Notes under the pieces: generated by a model
The model's input: only the letters and a program-made list of their open reading frames with translations
Told to the model about the DNA's origin: nothing
Databases searched by the model: none
In this document: piece by piece, positions 1 to 9,500 of the stretch
Numbering within the stretch: the first letter of the stretch is position 1
Layout: each line of letters starts with the position of its first letter
NCBI GenBank assembly: GCA_017643395.1
Contig: JAEPNP010000005.1
Coordinates: forward strand, 310,001 to 374,000
DNA: 64,000 nucleotides
Direction: 5' to 3'
Source: Rhodothermales bacterium
GTDB taxonomy: Bacteria > Bacteroidota > Rhodothermia > Rhodothermales > UBA10348
Position numbers and translations under genes: made by a program

Positions 1-60
1 TACCAGCAAGAGCGCCAGCACGAGTCCCAGAGCCCAGGAGCTGTTGAGTTTCGCTTTCAT
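1..60 (-). CDS. SusD/RagB-type lipoprotein or exported protein, N-terminal fragment
   Basis: Only the first 20 codons lie in the window. On the minus strand they begin at ATG 60-58 and give a short basic N-terminus (MKAKLNSS) followed by a hydrophobic stretch (ALGLVLALLLV), which is a signal peptide. The gene lies 108 bases downstream of a susC gene on the same strand, exactly where susD is expected. I infer a SusD/RagB nutrient-binding partner of the TonB receptor; the sequence itself shows only an exported protein. Confidence 0.6.
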   Translation of the reverse strand, partial: MKAKLNSSWALGLVLALLLV

Positions 61-168
61 GATCTCAATGTGTGTTTCGTGGTTCTGCACCGACGTCCCG
101 GGGGACGCGGTTGACACGATGCAGTCCCGTGTGTTTCAGCGACTTGTCGCAAGCACGGGACCGTGCGA
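61..168 (-). other. susC-susD intergenic spacer with two small hairpins
   Basis: The 108-base spacer between the susC stop and the downstream gene holds two short inverted repeats, at 94-107 (CGTCCC/GGGACG) and 153-166 (GCACGG/CCGTGC). Neither is followed by a T-run on the minus strand, so they are not classical terminators. They could tune or process the susC-susD transcript. Confidence 0.4.
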
Positions 169-3100
169 TTAGAAGCCGAGGCTCACACCCACCGTGAAGG
201 TGCGCGGGCGTGGGTAGTTCGTGTAGTCGATCCCGAGCGAGGTGATCGGGATGTTGCCCACACTCGCGGATGCCTCCGTGTTGGCCTCAGGATCAAAGCC
301 CTCGTAAGGCGTGATCACGAAGAGGTTGTTGGCAGCGAGATATACCCGGGCGCGACGGATCGTACCGATCCAGTCGTCGGCGGCGGTGACGTTGTTGAAC
401 GTGTATCCCAGCGTCAGATTCTCGAGGCGGATGAACGAAGCATCCTGAATCCAGCGCGAGGAGTACACGGGAGCTTCCGCGAGCGGCGTCGGGTCATCAA
501 GCGCGAGCTGCAGGAAGTTCACGTTCGTGTTCACCAGGTTCTTGGAGGAGTACTCCAGGCTGGTGTTGTTGAACACGTCGCGACCCTGCTCTCCACGGAG
601 GAAGAAGCTGAAGTCCCACTGCTTGTACGTGGCGTTGCCGGTAAAGCCGTAAGTAAAGTCAGGCTGTGCGTTGCCGATGATGCCGACGGCGCGGTTTCCG
701 TTGGCATCCGTCTCGAACAGCTGCGTACCCGTCGCCGGATCGAATCCGAGGAAGGTCGCTCCCCAGAACGTGCCGAAGGGCTCGCCCGGAGTCAGCACCT
801 GGGTGTTGATCTGGCTGAGACCGGCACCGGAAGCGCGACCGGTGAAGATCTGCTCACGACCACCGAGGTCAGTGATCTCGTTCCGGTTGGCGTTGAACGT
901 GGTGCCGAGTTCGATCGTCAGATCGTTCTGGTCATAGACGAACGCGTTGATCGCAAAGTCGATACCGGTGTTCTCCATGGAGCCTGCGTTGGCCAGGCGC
1001 GTCGGCACGGCGGCCGGCTGCGGGACCTCAAACTCCAGGAGCAGATCGTCGGTGGTCTTCTGGTAGAACTCGATCGAACCGGATACACGGCTGTTCCACA
1101 GTTCGTAGTCCAGACCCACGTTGAGCTGCGAGGTCTCCTCCCACTTCAGGCCCGGGTTCGGGAAGTTGGTCGGAGCGACACCGGACACCTCAGCGTTGCC
1201 GATAACGGCGTTGCCGGAGGCACCGAAGATGGGCAGCGAGCGCAGGTTACCGATCTCCTGGGAGCCGGTAACACCGTAACCGATACGCAGCTTCAGGTCA
1301 TCGATGAAGTCCTGATCCGCCAGGAAGTCCTCGGAGGACAGACGCCAGCCGAGTGTGACGGCCGGGAAGACGCCCCACTTGTTGTCGGCACCGAAGCGGC
1401 TCGAGCCGTCACGACGCAGCGACGCGGAGAAGATGTAGCGGCTGTTGTAGGAGTAGTTCAGGCGACCGAAGAACGAGATCAGACGGCTCCGATTCTTGAA
1501 GGAGTTGATCTGGTAGGTCGCGCTCTGACCGGCGGCCAGGCTGTTGAAGCTGAACACATCCGAGACGAAGCCCTGCGACAGTGCGCCGAAGCCTTCGTTG
1601 TCGAACTGTTGGAAGCTGTATCCACCCAGCAGCTGCACGTCGTGTCCGCCGTCAAAGACGGTCGCGTAGTTACCAGTCAGTTCCAGCACCTTGGAGCTGA
1701 ACTCGTTGTCGCCCTTCTGGGCTTCGCCGCGAACAGCGGACTTCAGCGGGTTGGAGCCCGGGATGAAGTAGGAGCGGCTGGACTGTGAGCGGTCGAGACC
1801 GACGTTGGCGGTCACGGTGAGCTCTTCGGTCAGGTCGTAGTCGGCGCGGAAGCTTCCGAGCACGCGGGTGGTCTTCGTGAGGTCCTGAACCTGCTCTGCC
1901 AGAGCAACAGGGTTACGCACGGATGTCTGACCCGGGATTTCGAAGTAGGTACCGTCAGCATTCGTAATCGGAAGCGTCGGGTTGAACTTCATCACGTTCG
2001 TGAAGAGGCCGCCTTCAAACCCACCGGTCTGGTTGAACGGCGCGCGGTCGTCATTCACGTAGGAACCGGTGATGCGCATGTCCAGGCGCAGGCGGTCGTT
2101 GAACGTGGTGTGGTTCAGGTTCATGCGGCCGGAGACGCGCTCCATGCCCGAACCGATGATGATGCCCTGGTTGTCCAGGTAGCTGACCGAAGCGCGGTAC
2201 TGCGTGCTTTCGCTGCCGCCGCCCATGGACAGGTTGTGCTGCTGGGAGATGGCGTTCTGCGTCACGGCATCCTGCCAGTCGGTGTCGGCGCTTCCGAGGT
2301 TGACGGTCGGAAGGCCCTGCGACTGCACGAAATTGCGGTACTCGCTGGCGCTCAGCAGATCCAGGCTCGAGGCGAACTGCGAAGACGACACGTAAGCGTC
2401 GTAGTCGAAGGTTGACTGCCCTGCACGGCCCTGCTTGGTCGTGATCAGGATCACACCGTTGGCACCACGGGAGCCGTAGATGGCCGATGCCGAGGCGTCC
2501 TTGAGCACGTCGATCGACTCGATGTCGTTCGGGTTCAGGAACACCAGCGGGTTCTTGCGACCCGAATCCGGGGTGTTGCCGCCGCCGGAGATCAGCCCCG
2601 GGTTGGAAGAAGAGTTGTCGATCGGCACGCCGTCGATGACGTAGAGCGGCTCGTTCGATGCCGAGATCGAGGTACCACCGCGAATACGGACCGTAACCGG
2701 GGCCCCGGGCTCGCCACCGTTCTGGATAATGTTCACACCGGCGATGCGGCCCTGCACGAGCTGCTCCGGCGAGTTAACGAGACCCACGTTGGCCTCATCT
2801 GCGTTGACCGAACCGACCGATCCGGTAATGTCGGCGCGCTTCTGCGTGCCGTAGCCTACAACGACGACCTCTTCCAGGAGGACTTCGTCAACGCCGAGCG
2901 CTACATCGATGGTGGTGTCGTTGCCAACGGTAATCTGCTGCGACAGATAGCCGATGAACGAGAAAACCAGCACATCACCCTGATTCGCGCGAATCGAGTA
3001 TGTGCCGTCCACGCCGGTAGCGGTACCGGTCATGGTGCCCTGAATGGCGACGTTAACGCCGGGCAACGGGAATCCAGAGTCTGCGTCGGTGACGGTACCG

Positions 3101-3180
3101 GAAATATCGCGCGCCTGTCCAAAGGCGAGCGTCGCGGTCGTCAGCAGTCCAAGGCAGAGCAATCCTAGTCGGTGGACCAT
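169..3180 (-). CDS. SusC/RagA-family TonB-linked outer membrane transporter
   Basis: This 1003-residue protein has the full SusC layout. A signal peptide ends near residue 22. A carboxypeptidase-regulatory-like beta-sandwich domain spans about 25-95 (ISGTVTDADSGFPLPGVNV). The TonB box region lies near 103-115 (EEVVVVGYGTQKR). A plug domain carries the RIRGG and PLYVIDGVP motifs, and a long beta-barrel ends in aromatic GVSLGF. In this family SusC forms the outer-membrane channel that imports oligomers captured by its SusD lid, powered by TonB. The gene immediately downstream encodes a signal peptide and is probably susD. Its regulatory region is shared with a divergent S9 peptidase and holds LacI-type palindromes. 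The substrate cannot be told from sequence: sugar is suggested by the operators, peptides by the peptidase. Confidence 0.95.
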   Translation of the reverse strand: MVHRLGLLCLGLLTTATLAFGQARDISGTVTDADSGFPLPGVNVAIQGTMTGTATGVDGTYSIRANQGDVLVFSFIGYLSQQITVGNDTTIDVALGVDEVLLEEVVVVGYGTQKRADITGSVGSVNADEANVGLVNSPEQLVQGRIAGVNIIQNGGEPGAPVTVRIRGGTSISASNEPLYVIDGVPIDNSSSNPGLISGGGNTPDSGRKNPLVFLNPNDIESIDVLKDASASAIYGSRGANGVILITTKQGRAGQSTFDYDAYVSSSQFASSLDLLSASEYRNFVQSQGLPTVNLGSADTDWQDAVTQNAISQQHNLSMGGGSESTQYRASVSYLDNQGIIIGSGMERVSGRMNLNHTTFNDRLRLDMRITGSYVNDDRAPFNQTGGFEGGLFTNVMKFNPTLPITNADGTYFEIPGQTSVRNPVALAEQVQDLTKTTRVLGSFRADYDLTEELTVTANVGLDRSQSSRSYFIPGSNPLKSAVRGEAQKGDNEFSSKVLELTGNYATVFDGGHDVQLLGGYSFQQFDNEGFGALSQGFVSDVFSFNSLAAGQSATYQINSFKNRSRLISFFGRLNYSYNSRYIFSASLRRDGSSRFGADNKWGVFPAVTLGWRLSSEDFLADQDFIDDLKLRIGYGVTGSQEIGNLRSLPIFGASGNAVIGNAEVSGVAPTNFPNPGLKWEETSQLNVGLDYELWNSRVSGSIEFYQKTTDDLLLEFEVPQPAAVPTRLANAGSMENTGIDFAINAFVYDQNDLTIELGTTFNANRNEITDLGGREQIFTGRASGAGLSQINTQVLTPGEPFGTFWGATFLGFDPATGTQLFETDANGNRAVGIIGNAQPDFTYGFTGNATYKQWDFSFFLRGEQGRDVFNNTSLEYSSKNLVNTNVNFLQLALDDPTPLAEAPVYSSRWIQDASFIRLENLTLGYTFNNVTAADDWIGTIRRARVYLAANNLFVITPYEGFDPEANTEASASVGNIPITSLGIDYTNYPRPRTFTVGVSLGF

Positions 3181-3266
3181 GTTGGAAGCTGATTATGTGG
3201 TAAGGGGTCCCGATTGTTGCCGACCTGGAGGGTCGGGCGCCACCGGAGTGGGTTTCCGGCGATGGG

Positions 3267-3280
3267 GTAAAGCGCTTACA
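3267..3280. promoter_or_regulatory. LacI-type operator-like palindrome (susC-proximal)
   Basis: GTAAAGCGCTTACA is a near-perfect inverted repeat centred on the CG typical of LacI/GalR-family sites, 87 bases upstream of the susC start. Read on the minus strand it is TGTAAGCGCTTTAC, close to the TGnAAnCGnTnnCA pattern. Confidence 0.5.
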
Positions 3281-3359
3281 CAATCGGGCTGGTGGCCCGC
3301 CTTGGCGGGACCTATCTCCTAAAAAAACCTGCTCGACAGGGGTGGACGCAATAGCAAAA

Positions 3360-3373
3360 TGGAAACGTTTTCA
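3360..3373. promoter_or_regulatory. LacI-type operator-like palindrome
   Basis: TGGAAACGTTTTCA matches TGnAAnCGnTnnCA completely and is nearly symmetrical. Its centre is 16 bp from that of the next palindrome. Confidence 0.55.
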
Positions 3374-3375
3374 TT

Positions 3376-3389
3376 TGGAAGCGCTTCCA
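3376..3389. promoter_or_regulatory. LacI-type operator-like perfect palindrome
   Basis: TGGAAGCGCTTCCA is a perfect 14-bp palindrome and matches TGnAAnCGnTnnCA. It lies about 125 bases upstream of the peptidase start and almost 200 bases upstream of susC, so it could serve either gene. Confidence 0.6.
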
Positions 3390-3483
3390 GCCGGTTATGG
3401 GTCAAAAAATGGGCACCTCGGGAACGTTTTTTTGGGATGCCTTCACACAAAGTCACGTCTCGGCAGCGCCACGCGGCCGGCTG

Positions 3484-3490
3484 TACCTTG
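3484..3490 (+). promoter_or_regulatory. TAnnTTG promoter-like -7 box (S9 peptidase)
   Basis: TACCTTG lies 24 bases before the ATG at 3515 and resembles the Bacteroidota -7 element TAnnTTTG. No clear -33 TTTG was found. Confidence 0.35.
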
Positions 3491-3514
3491 GTCCGACCAC
3501 TCGCCGCCGCCACC

Positions 3515-6316
3515 ATGCGCTCTCTGCTCCCCTGCCTTCTCGGGCTCCTTATCGCCCAACCCACCCTTTCTCAGGAACGACGCGCCCTCGACCACTCCGA
3601 CTATCAGTTGTGGAAGAGCATCTCCGATCAGCGCCTCTCCCCGGACGGCCGCTGGGCTGCATGGCGGGAGGCACCCGACACGGTGGGGGACGGGCTGGTG
3701 CACATCGCCCGTACAGACGGATCTGACAGCCACATCGTGGCGAGGGGCGACAACCCCATGTTCGCGGACGGTTACGTGGCCGTCCTGGTGCACCCGCCGT
3801 ATGACTCGACCCGGCAGGCGCGCATCGACGGGAAGAAAGGCCAGGGCCTGCCGGAAGACAGCCTTGCCGTGGTGCGGCTCTCGGATGGTTCCAGGTCGCT
3901 GTTCGGCCCGGTGCGCAGCTACAGGGTCGCCGAAGACGGTGCCCGACACGTCGCCATCTTGCTGGACACCGAATCCGAAACGACCAGGGACAGCACCGCC
4001 GAGGACGCGCCGCATGACAAGCAGGACGGACGAGATCTGCTGCTGCTGGATGCAGCGTCCGGCGAGACCCGGACGTATGCGTCTGTCATCGACTATCATT
4101 TGACCGCGGACGGCGCATGGCTTGTCTACGCTGCCGAGACCAAAGACGGGACGGGCGATGGGGTCTTTGCCGTCAACACCGGCAGCGGCGATTCCTTCAC
4201 GCTGGCCTCCGGCGAGGGATTCTTTCGCCAACTCACGCTGTCTGACGACGGACAGCTTGCCGGCTTCGTCAGCAACTCGGCGGACTTCACCGCCGAACAG
4301 CCCGAATTCTCGGTCTTCGTCAGCGAGCTGCCCGGAGAGGCGGAAAGCATAGTTGATGGGGACTCCCCCGCCCTGCCCGATGGATGGTGGATATCCGAGC
4401 ATGCGGGACTCGATTTCAGCGATTCCGGAAATCGCCTGTTCTTCGGCGCCGCTCCCAGGCCCGAGATCGAAGAGGAGGACAGCCGCCCTGACGATGAGAA
4501 GGTGGACGTCGACATCTGGAGCTGGACCGACAAGGATCTGATGACCGTGCAGCTGGTCAATGCCCAGCGCGAGCGCCGCCGCTCATACACTATGGTGTAT
4601 CACCGTGAAGAGGGCTCCCTGGCCCAACTCGCAGACCCGCTGATTCGCACGGTGGATGATCTCGAGCACGGCGACGGGAGTGTGGTAATCGGCACCACCA
4701 ACCTTCCCTACATGCCCGACGGCTCCTGGGACACCCCCTCCCACCGGGACGTCTACGTGATCGACGTCTCCGACGGCAGCCGAACCCGGGTGCTGGAGGG
4801 TATCCGCTCCAACCCTCTGCCGTCTCCCGACGGAACGCACCTCGCATGGTGGGATGGTGCAGAGCGCACCTGGAAAATCACGTCCTGGTCCACGCAGCCT
4901 CAGAGCACCATCACCACGCCGGTCACGGTGCCGGAGGGCGTTCGCCTGGACAACGTGTTGCACGACTCCCCCATGCTGCCGGGCTCCTACGGCTCCCCGG
5001 GCTGGACGGACGATGGGCGCTGGTTCCTGTTCAACGGCCAGTTCGACATCTGGGCGGCGCAGCCAAACGGGCGGACCTGGAATGTCACGGGCGGGGCCGG
5101 TGCGGCCCAGGAGCGTCGGTTGCGCATCGTCGAACTTGACCCGGATGCCGACACGGTGGACCTGGCGGAACCGCTGCTGTTGTCCGTCTTCGACTACGGC
5201 GACAAGTCGGCCGGATTCGCACGCGCGGAAATCCGCGGCAGCACCTCCACCATCAGGGAGCTGGTTCATGCGCCGGCCCGCTTTTCTTCGATTCGCAAGG
5301 CACCGGACGCCGACGTCCTGATTCTCTCCCGGGAGTCCTACACCGAATTCCCGGACATCTGGGCCACGGGGTCGCGCTTTGAAGACTGGACCCGACTAAG
5401 TGACGCGAACCCGCAGCAGTCCGAATACCGATGGGGCACAGCGGAACTCACACACTGGACCTCAGCGGACGGCGAGCAACTGTCCGGCATCCTGTACAAG
5501 CCCGAGGGATTCAACCCGTCGCAGCAGTACCCGCTCATGACCTACTTCTATGAGAAGTCGTCAGACGGTCTGCACAGCTACCACACGCCGGCACCCGGCC
5601 GGTCGGTGATCAACCGGTCGTTTTACACCAGCCGCGGCTACGTCGTGTTCGTACCGGATATCCCCTACAAGGACGGGTACCCGGGCGAGAGCGCGATGAA
5701 CGCGGTGATGCCCGGCGTGACAGGCTTGATCGACCAGGGCTTCATTGATCGCGACCGCGTCGGGGTGCAAGGGCACAGCTGGGGAGGCTATCAGATTGCC
5801 TACATGGTGACGCGCACCAACCTGTTTGCGGCCGCGGAAGCCGGCGCCCCTGTCGCCAACATGTTCTCGGCCTACGGCGGTATCCGCTGGCAGACCGGCC
5901 TGAGCCGCATGTTCCAGTACGAGCGGACCCAGAGCCGCATCGGAGGCACCATCTGGGAGAAACCGCTCCGCTACATCGAGAACTCGCCGCTCTTCTGGCT
6001 GGACAAGGTGGAAACGCCGCTCCTGATCATGCACAACGATGCCGACGGCCATGTGCCGTGGTATCAGGGCATCGAACTCTTTGTGGCGCTCCGCCGACTC
6101 GGCAAGCCGGCCTGGCTCATCAACTACAACAACGAGCCGCACTGGCCGCTGCCGTACTGGAAGCGCATGGACTGGACGATGCGCATGCAGCAGTTCTTTG
6201 ACCACTACCTGATGGACGCACCGGCGCCGGTCTGGCTCAACGAGGGCGTGCCGGCGGTGCGCAAGGGAGAGGACTGGGGCTTCGAGTTGCCGGCCGCCGG
6301 GGATCGCGGACGCTAG
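3515..6316 (+). CDS. Secreted prolyl-oligopeptidase-family (S9) peptidase
   Basis: An S9 serine peptidase of 933 residues with an N-terminal beta-propeller and a C-terminal alpha/beta-hydrolase domain. From ATG 3515 it starts with a clean signal peptide (MRSLLPCLLGLLIAQPTLSQ). The open frame reaches back to 3359, but the extra residues look random and run through operator palindromes. The catalytic triad is visible: Ser755 in GHSWGG, Asp844 in HNDADGHVPW and His876 in NNEPHWPLPYW. Propeller repeats of the S(P)DG type occur near the N-terminus (LSPDGRWAAW). The family cleaves peptides, often after proline or with dipeptidyl specificity, in the periplasm or outside the cell. It is divergent from susC and may supply oligopeptides to that system, which is an inference from position. 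Confidence 0.93.
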   Translation: MRSLLPCLLGLLIAQPTLSQERRALDHSDYQLWKSISDQRLSPDGRWAAWREAPDTVGDGLVHIARTDGSDSHIVARGDNPMFADGYVAVLVHPPYDSTRQARIDGKKGQGLPEDSLAVVRLSDGSRSLFGPVRSYRVAEDGARHVAILLDTESETTRDSTAEDAPHDKQDGRDLLLLDAASGETRTYASVIDYHLTADGAWLVYAAETKDGTGDGVFAVNTGSGDSFTLASGEGFFRQLTLSDDGQLAGFVSNSADFTAEQPEFSVFVSELPGEAESIVDGDSPALPDGWWISEHAGLDFSDSGNRLFFGAAPRPEIEEEDSRPDDEKVDVDIWSWTDKDLMTVQLVNAQRERRRSYTMVYHREEGSLAQLADPLIRTVDDLEHGDGSVVIGTTNLPYMPDGSWDTPSHRDVYVIDVSDGSRTRVLEGIRSNPLPSPDGTHLAWWDGAERTWKITSWSTQPQSTITTPVTVPEGVRLDNVLHDSPMLPGSYGSPGWTDDGRWFLFNGQFDIWAAQPNGRTWNVTGGAGAAQERRLRIVELDPDADTVDLAEPLLLSVFDYGDKSAGFARAEIRGSTSTIRELVHAPARFSSIRKAPDADVLILSRESYTEFPDIWATGSRFEDWTRLSDANPQQSEYRWGTAELTHWTSADGEQLSGILYKPEGFNPSQQYPLMTYFYEKSSDGLHSYHTPAPGRSVINRSFYTSRGYVVFVPDIPYKDGYPGESAMNAVMPGVTGLIDQGFIDRDRVGVQGHSWGGYQIAYMVTRTNLFAAAEAGAPVANMFSAYGGIRWQTGLSRMFQYERTQSRIGGTIWEKPLRYIENSPLFWLDKVETPLLIMHNDADGHVPWYQGIELFVALRRLGKPAWLINYNNEPHWPLPYWKRMDWTMRMQQFFDHYLMDAPAPVWLNEGVPAVRKGEDWGFELPAAGDRGR

Positions 6317-6513
6317 ATTCCGCAGGAGATTCCGGGGCGCGCTCCGGAGGCCGTCGCCCAGGAAATCGGCCATTTCGACCATTATTCGCCGCTGGCGAAC
6401 ATCAGGCGGGGCAATTCGGCGTGTCTGTGGATAACTCGCCGTTGAACCTGTAGCGGGGAGGAATCCGGCTCGCGTAACTAGCCGGGTTCTGTGTCACCCA
6501 AACCTCCCCTGAC
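6317..6513. other. Intergenic region before the Oar-like receptor
   Basis: A 197-base gap with one inverted repeat at 6385-6399 (TTCGCC, 3-base loop, GGCGAA). No T-run follows, so a terminator role for the peptidase gene is uncertain. I see no clear promoter. Confidence 0.3.
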
Positions 6514-9500
6514 ATGCGTTTGCGTTACGCACTCTGCCCGGCATTGCTGGGCCTGTTCGTCCTCGTCGGCACAGCCGACGGCCAGGGCGTCACCACGGCC
6601 GCCATGAACGGCCTTGTTCTGGACACCCAAGGCGAGCCTCTTCCAGGCGCCAACGTGCTCGCCGTCCACCAACCCAGCGGAACCACCTACGGCACGGTGG
6701 TGCGCACCGGCGGGCAGTACAACCTGCCGAACATGCGGGTCGGCGGACCCTACACCATCACCGTCTCCTTCGTCGGCTTCCAGGATGCTGTTGAGGAGGA
6801 CGTCTTTCTCAGCCTGGCCCAGAATCTGCAGCTCAACTTTGCGCTGAGCGAACAGGTCGTTCAGGGTGCCGAGGTCGTCGTCACTGCGGAAGTGGATGAT
6901 GTGCTCAACTCCGACCGGAACGGGGCCGCCACCACCATCAGCATCGAGCAGGTCGAGCTGATGCCGACCATCAAGCGCTCGACGCGCGACCTGACGCGAC
7001 TGGACCCACGCAGTGACGGCAACCTGTCGTTTGGCGGCCGCAACTGGCTCTACAACAACATCTCGCTGGACGGGTCCTACTACAACAACCCGTTCGGACT
7101 CGACGCCCCGGAACCGGGCGGGCAGTCCAACGCCCAGCCGGTCCCCTACGACGCGATCGAGCAGGTTCAGGTCTCCGTGGCCCCGTTTGACGTTCGTGAA
7201 GGCGGATTCACGGGCGCAGGCATCAACCAGGTCACCAAGAGCGGTACCAACACGCTTGCCGGATCGGTCTACACCTTCACGCGCAATGAGGACTTCGTGG
7301 GCAACGAGGTTTCCGGCACACAGGTGTTCAACAACCCGGACCTGTCGTTCCTGCAGTCCGGTTTTTCGATCGGAGGCCCGATCAGGAAGAACAAGATCTT
7401 TTTCTTCTTCAATGCGGAGATTGAACGGCGCGAAGACCCCGGGACCAATTTCCGGGCCGGGGGCGCCACCGGTGGCGTTGGCACGTCCCGCGTCTCTCCG
7501 GATGTGATGGATCGCATCAAGCAGCGCATGATCTCGGCCTACGGCTACGAGCCGGGTGTGTACCAGGACTACACACACAACACGGACAACGAGAAGGTCA
7601 TCGCCAAGATTGACTGGAACCTGAACGACAACAACAACCTCTCGCTGCGCTACAACTACATGGACGCCAGCCGGGAGCAGGGACCACACCCGTTTGTGCT
7701 GAGCTTCGCCGGCACGGGACGCGGCCCGAACGACACGTCGCTGCCGTTCTCCAAGTCCGGGTACCGGATCAACAACAACCTGCACTCCCTGGCTCTTGAA
7801 CTGAACAGCCGCTCCACGGGCTGGGCGAACCGCTTCTTTGCCAGCTACAACCGCTTCCGCGATCATCGCGAGCCGTTCTCTGAGGACTTCCCGCTGCTGG
7901 AAATCGGCGAGGGGGGTGCCACCTACACCACGCTGGGACACGAAGGCTTTTCGGTACACAACATCCTTGATCAGGATGTCATCCAGCTGACGAACAACTT
8001 CAGTCTCTTCCGGGACAAGCACGTGTTCACCATCGGGGCCAACTACGAGTCCTTCAGCTTCTTCAACTCGTTCAACATTTTCCGCCACGGCCTCTTCGGC
8101 CTGCCGTTCGCGCCGACCACGTTCTTCAGCCTGGACCAGTTCTTCGCGGCCACCGATCCGAATAACCCGGATCAGATGGATCTGCGCGGATTTATCGGCG
8201 GAGGTCCGTTCAAGGGCGAGAACATCGATGTGGCACAGTTGTCCGCCTATGCGCAGGACGAGTGGCTGGTCAATGATCAGCTCTCGCTGACGTACGGGCT
8301 GCGCGTTGACATTCCCATGTACGGCACCGATCCGGTCGCAAACCCCTACTCCACCGGCCTGAACCTGCTGGACGAGAACGACGACGCAGAGACCATCGAC
8401 CAGGCCGAGCTGGCAGGCGCTTCCCCGCTGTTCTCCCCTCGCGTCGGGTTCAACTATGACGTGACGGGAGACCGAACCACCCAGCTTCGCGGCGGCGTTG
8501 GCATCTTCACCGGACGCGTGCCCTTTGTGTGGATCGGCAATGTGATCTCCAACCCGGGTTTCAACCCCAACATCGATCCGGCAAACAACCCGGTCGTGAC
8601 CCGGGACGGCGCCAGCGAGGACAAGACCAACGTCGACGGCGGCCAGGAGGCCAACTCCGTGCTGCAGCAGTCCTTTGACCTGAATGCCATGGTGTCGGAC
8701 TTCAGGTGGCCCCAGGTCTTTACGGTCAACCTGGCGGCAGACCACGACTTTGGCGACGGCCTGCTTGGCACGGTCGAGGTGCTTTTCAGCAAAGACCTCA
8801 ACTCCATCTATGTGCGCAACGCCGACCTCAAGGCACCAGACCGCACGCTGCGAGACGGTCGGCCGTTCTTCGGCGGTTTTGGCTTCAATGAGTTGAATCA
8901 GGCCTTCCCGTTCGAGGGTGCCGGGGCCTATGTCATCGACAACCGCTCGGAAGGCTACAACTTCAACGTGACCGGCCAGATCAGGAAACGCTTTGAGAAC
9001 GGACTCAATGCGAGTGCGGCCTACACTTTCCTGGAGGCCAAGAACCTGTTCAAGTCCACGGAGATTGCGTCGGTGCTCTTCTCGGAAAGCCCGGTGCAGG
9101 GAGATCCCAACCAACCGCAGTTGGCACACTCCGAATTCGGCAACCGGCAGCGCCTCATCGCCTCGGCCACCTACAGCGAGAGCTTTACGGACAACAGTCG
9201 GACCAGCTTCGGCGTGTTCGTGGAGCGGGCCCAGGGCAACTCATTTCTTGGCGCCGGCGGCAACCGGTATTCGTTCACCTATTCGGGCGATGTAAATGGC
9301 GACGGCTTCGGCGGCAACGACCTGATCTACATCCCGAATGATGCCACGGACGCGAACGAGATTCGCTTTGACGCCAGCACCACGTACTCGGCGGCCGTGC
9401 AGGCCCTGCAGTTCGAGCAGTTCATCGAGCAGGATGAGTACCTCAGCGAGAACCGGGGTCAGATTGCCGAACGATTCGGCTTGCTGAATCCCTGGTTCAC

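Larger units (their letters stand above)
3181..3514. promoter_or_regulatory. Divergent control region between susC and the S9 peptidase
   Basis: This 334-base stretch has no convincing gene. It holds three palindromes of LacI/CcpA-operator type (3267-3280, 3360-3373, 3376-3389), an additional palindrome CCCGCCTTGGCGGG at 3296-3309, and a TAnnTTG box before the peptidase. An ATG at 3359 is open into the peptidase frame but lies inside the operator cluster, so it is unlikely to be the start. Confidence 0.6.

Noticed and set aside
153-166. Terminator after susC
   Set aside because: A 6-bp stem with a 2-base loop and no T-tract; a susC-susD operon is more likely.
163-1788. 541-residue open frame antisense to susC
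   Set aside because: It has no domains and an Arg/Val/Gly-rich composition typical of the complement of a GC-rich gene; susC on the other strand is certain.
3359-3514. N-terminal extension of the S9 peptidase from ATG 3359
   Set aside because: It runs through LacI-type palindromes and hides the signal peptide that begins at 3515.
6478-9129. 883-residue open frame antisense to the Oar-like receptor
   Set aside because: Same reason: shadow of a real GC-rich gene, with no recognisable motif and no signal peptide.
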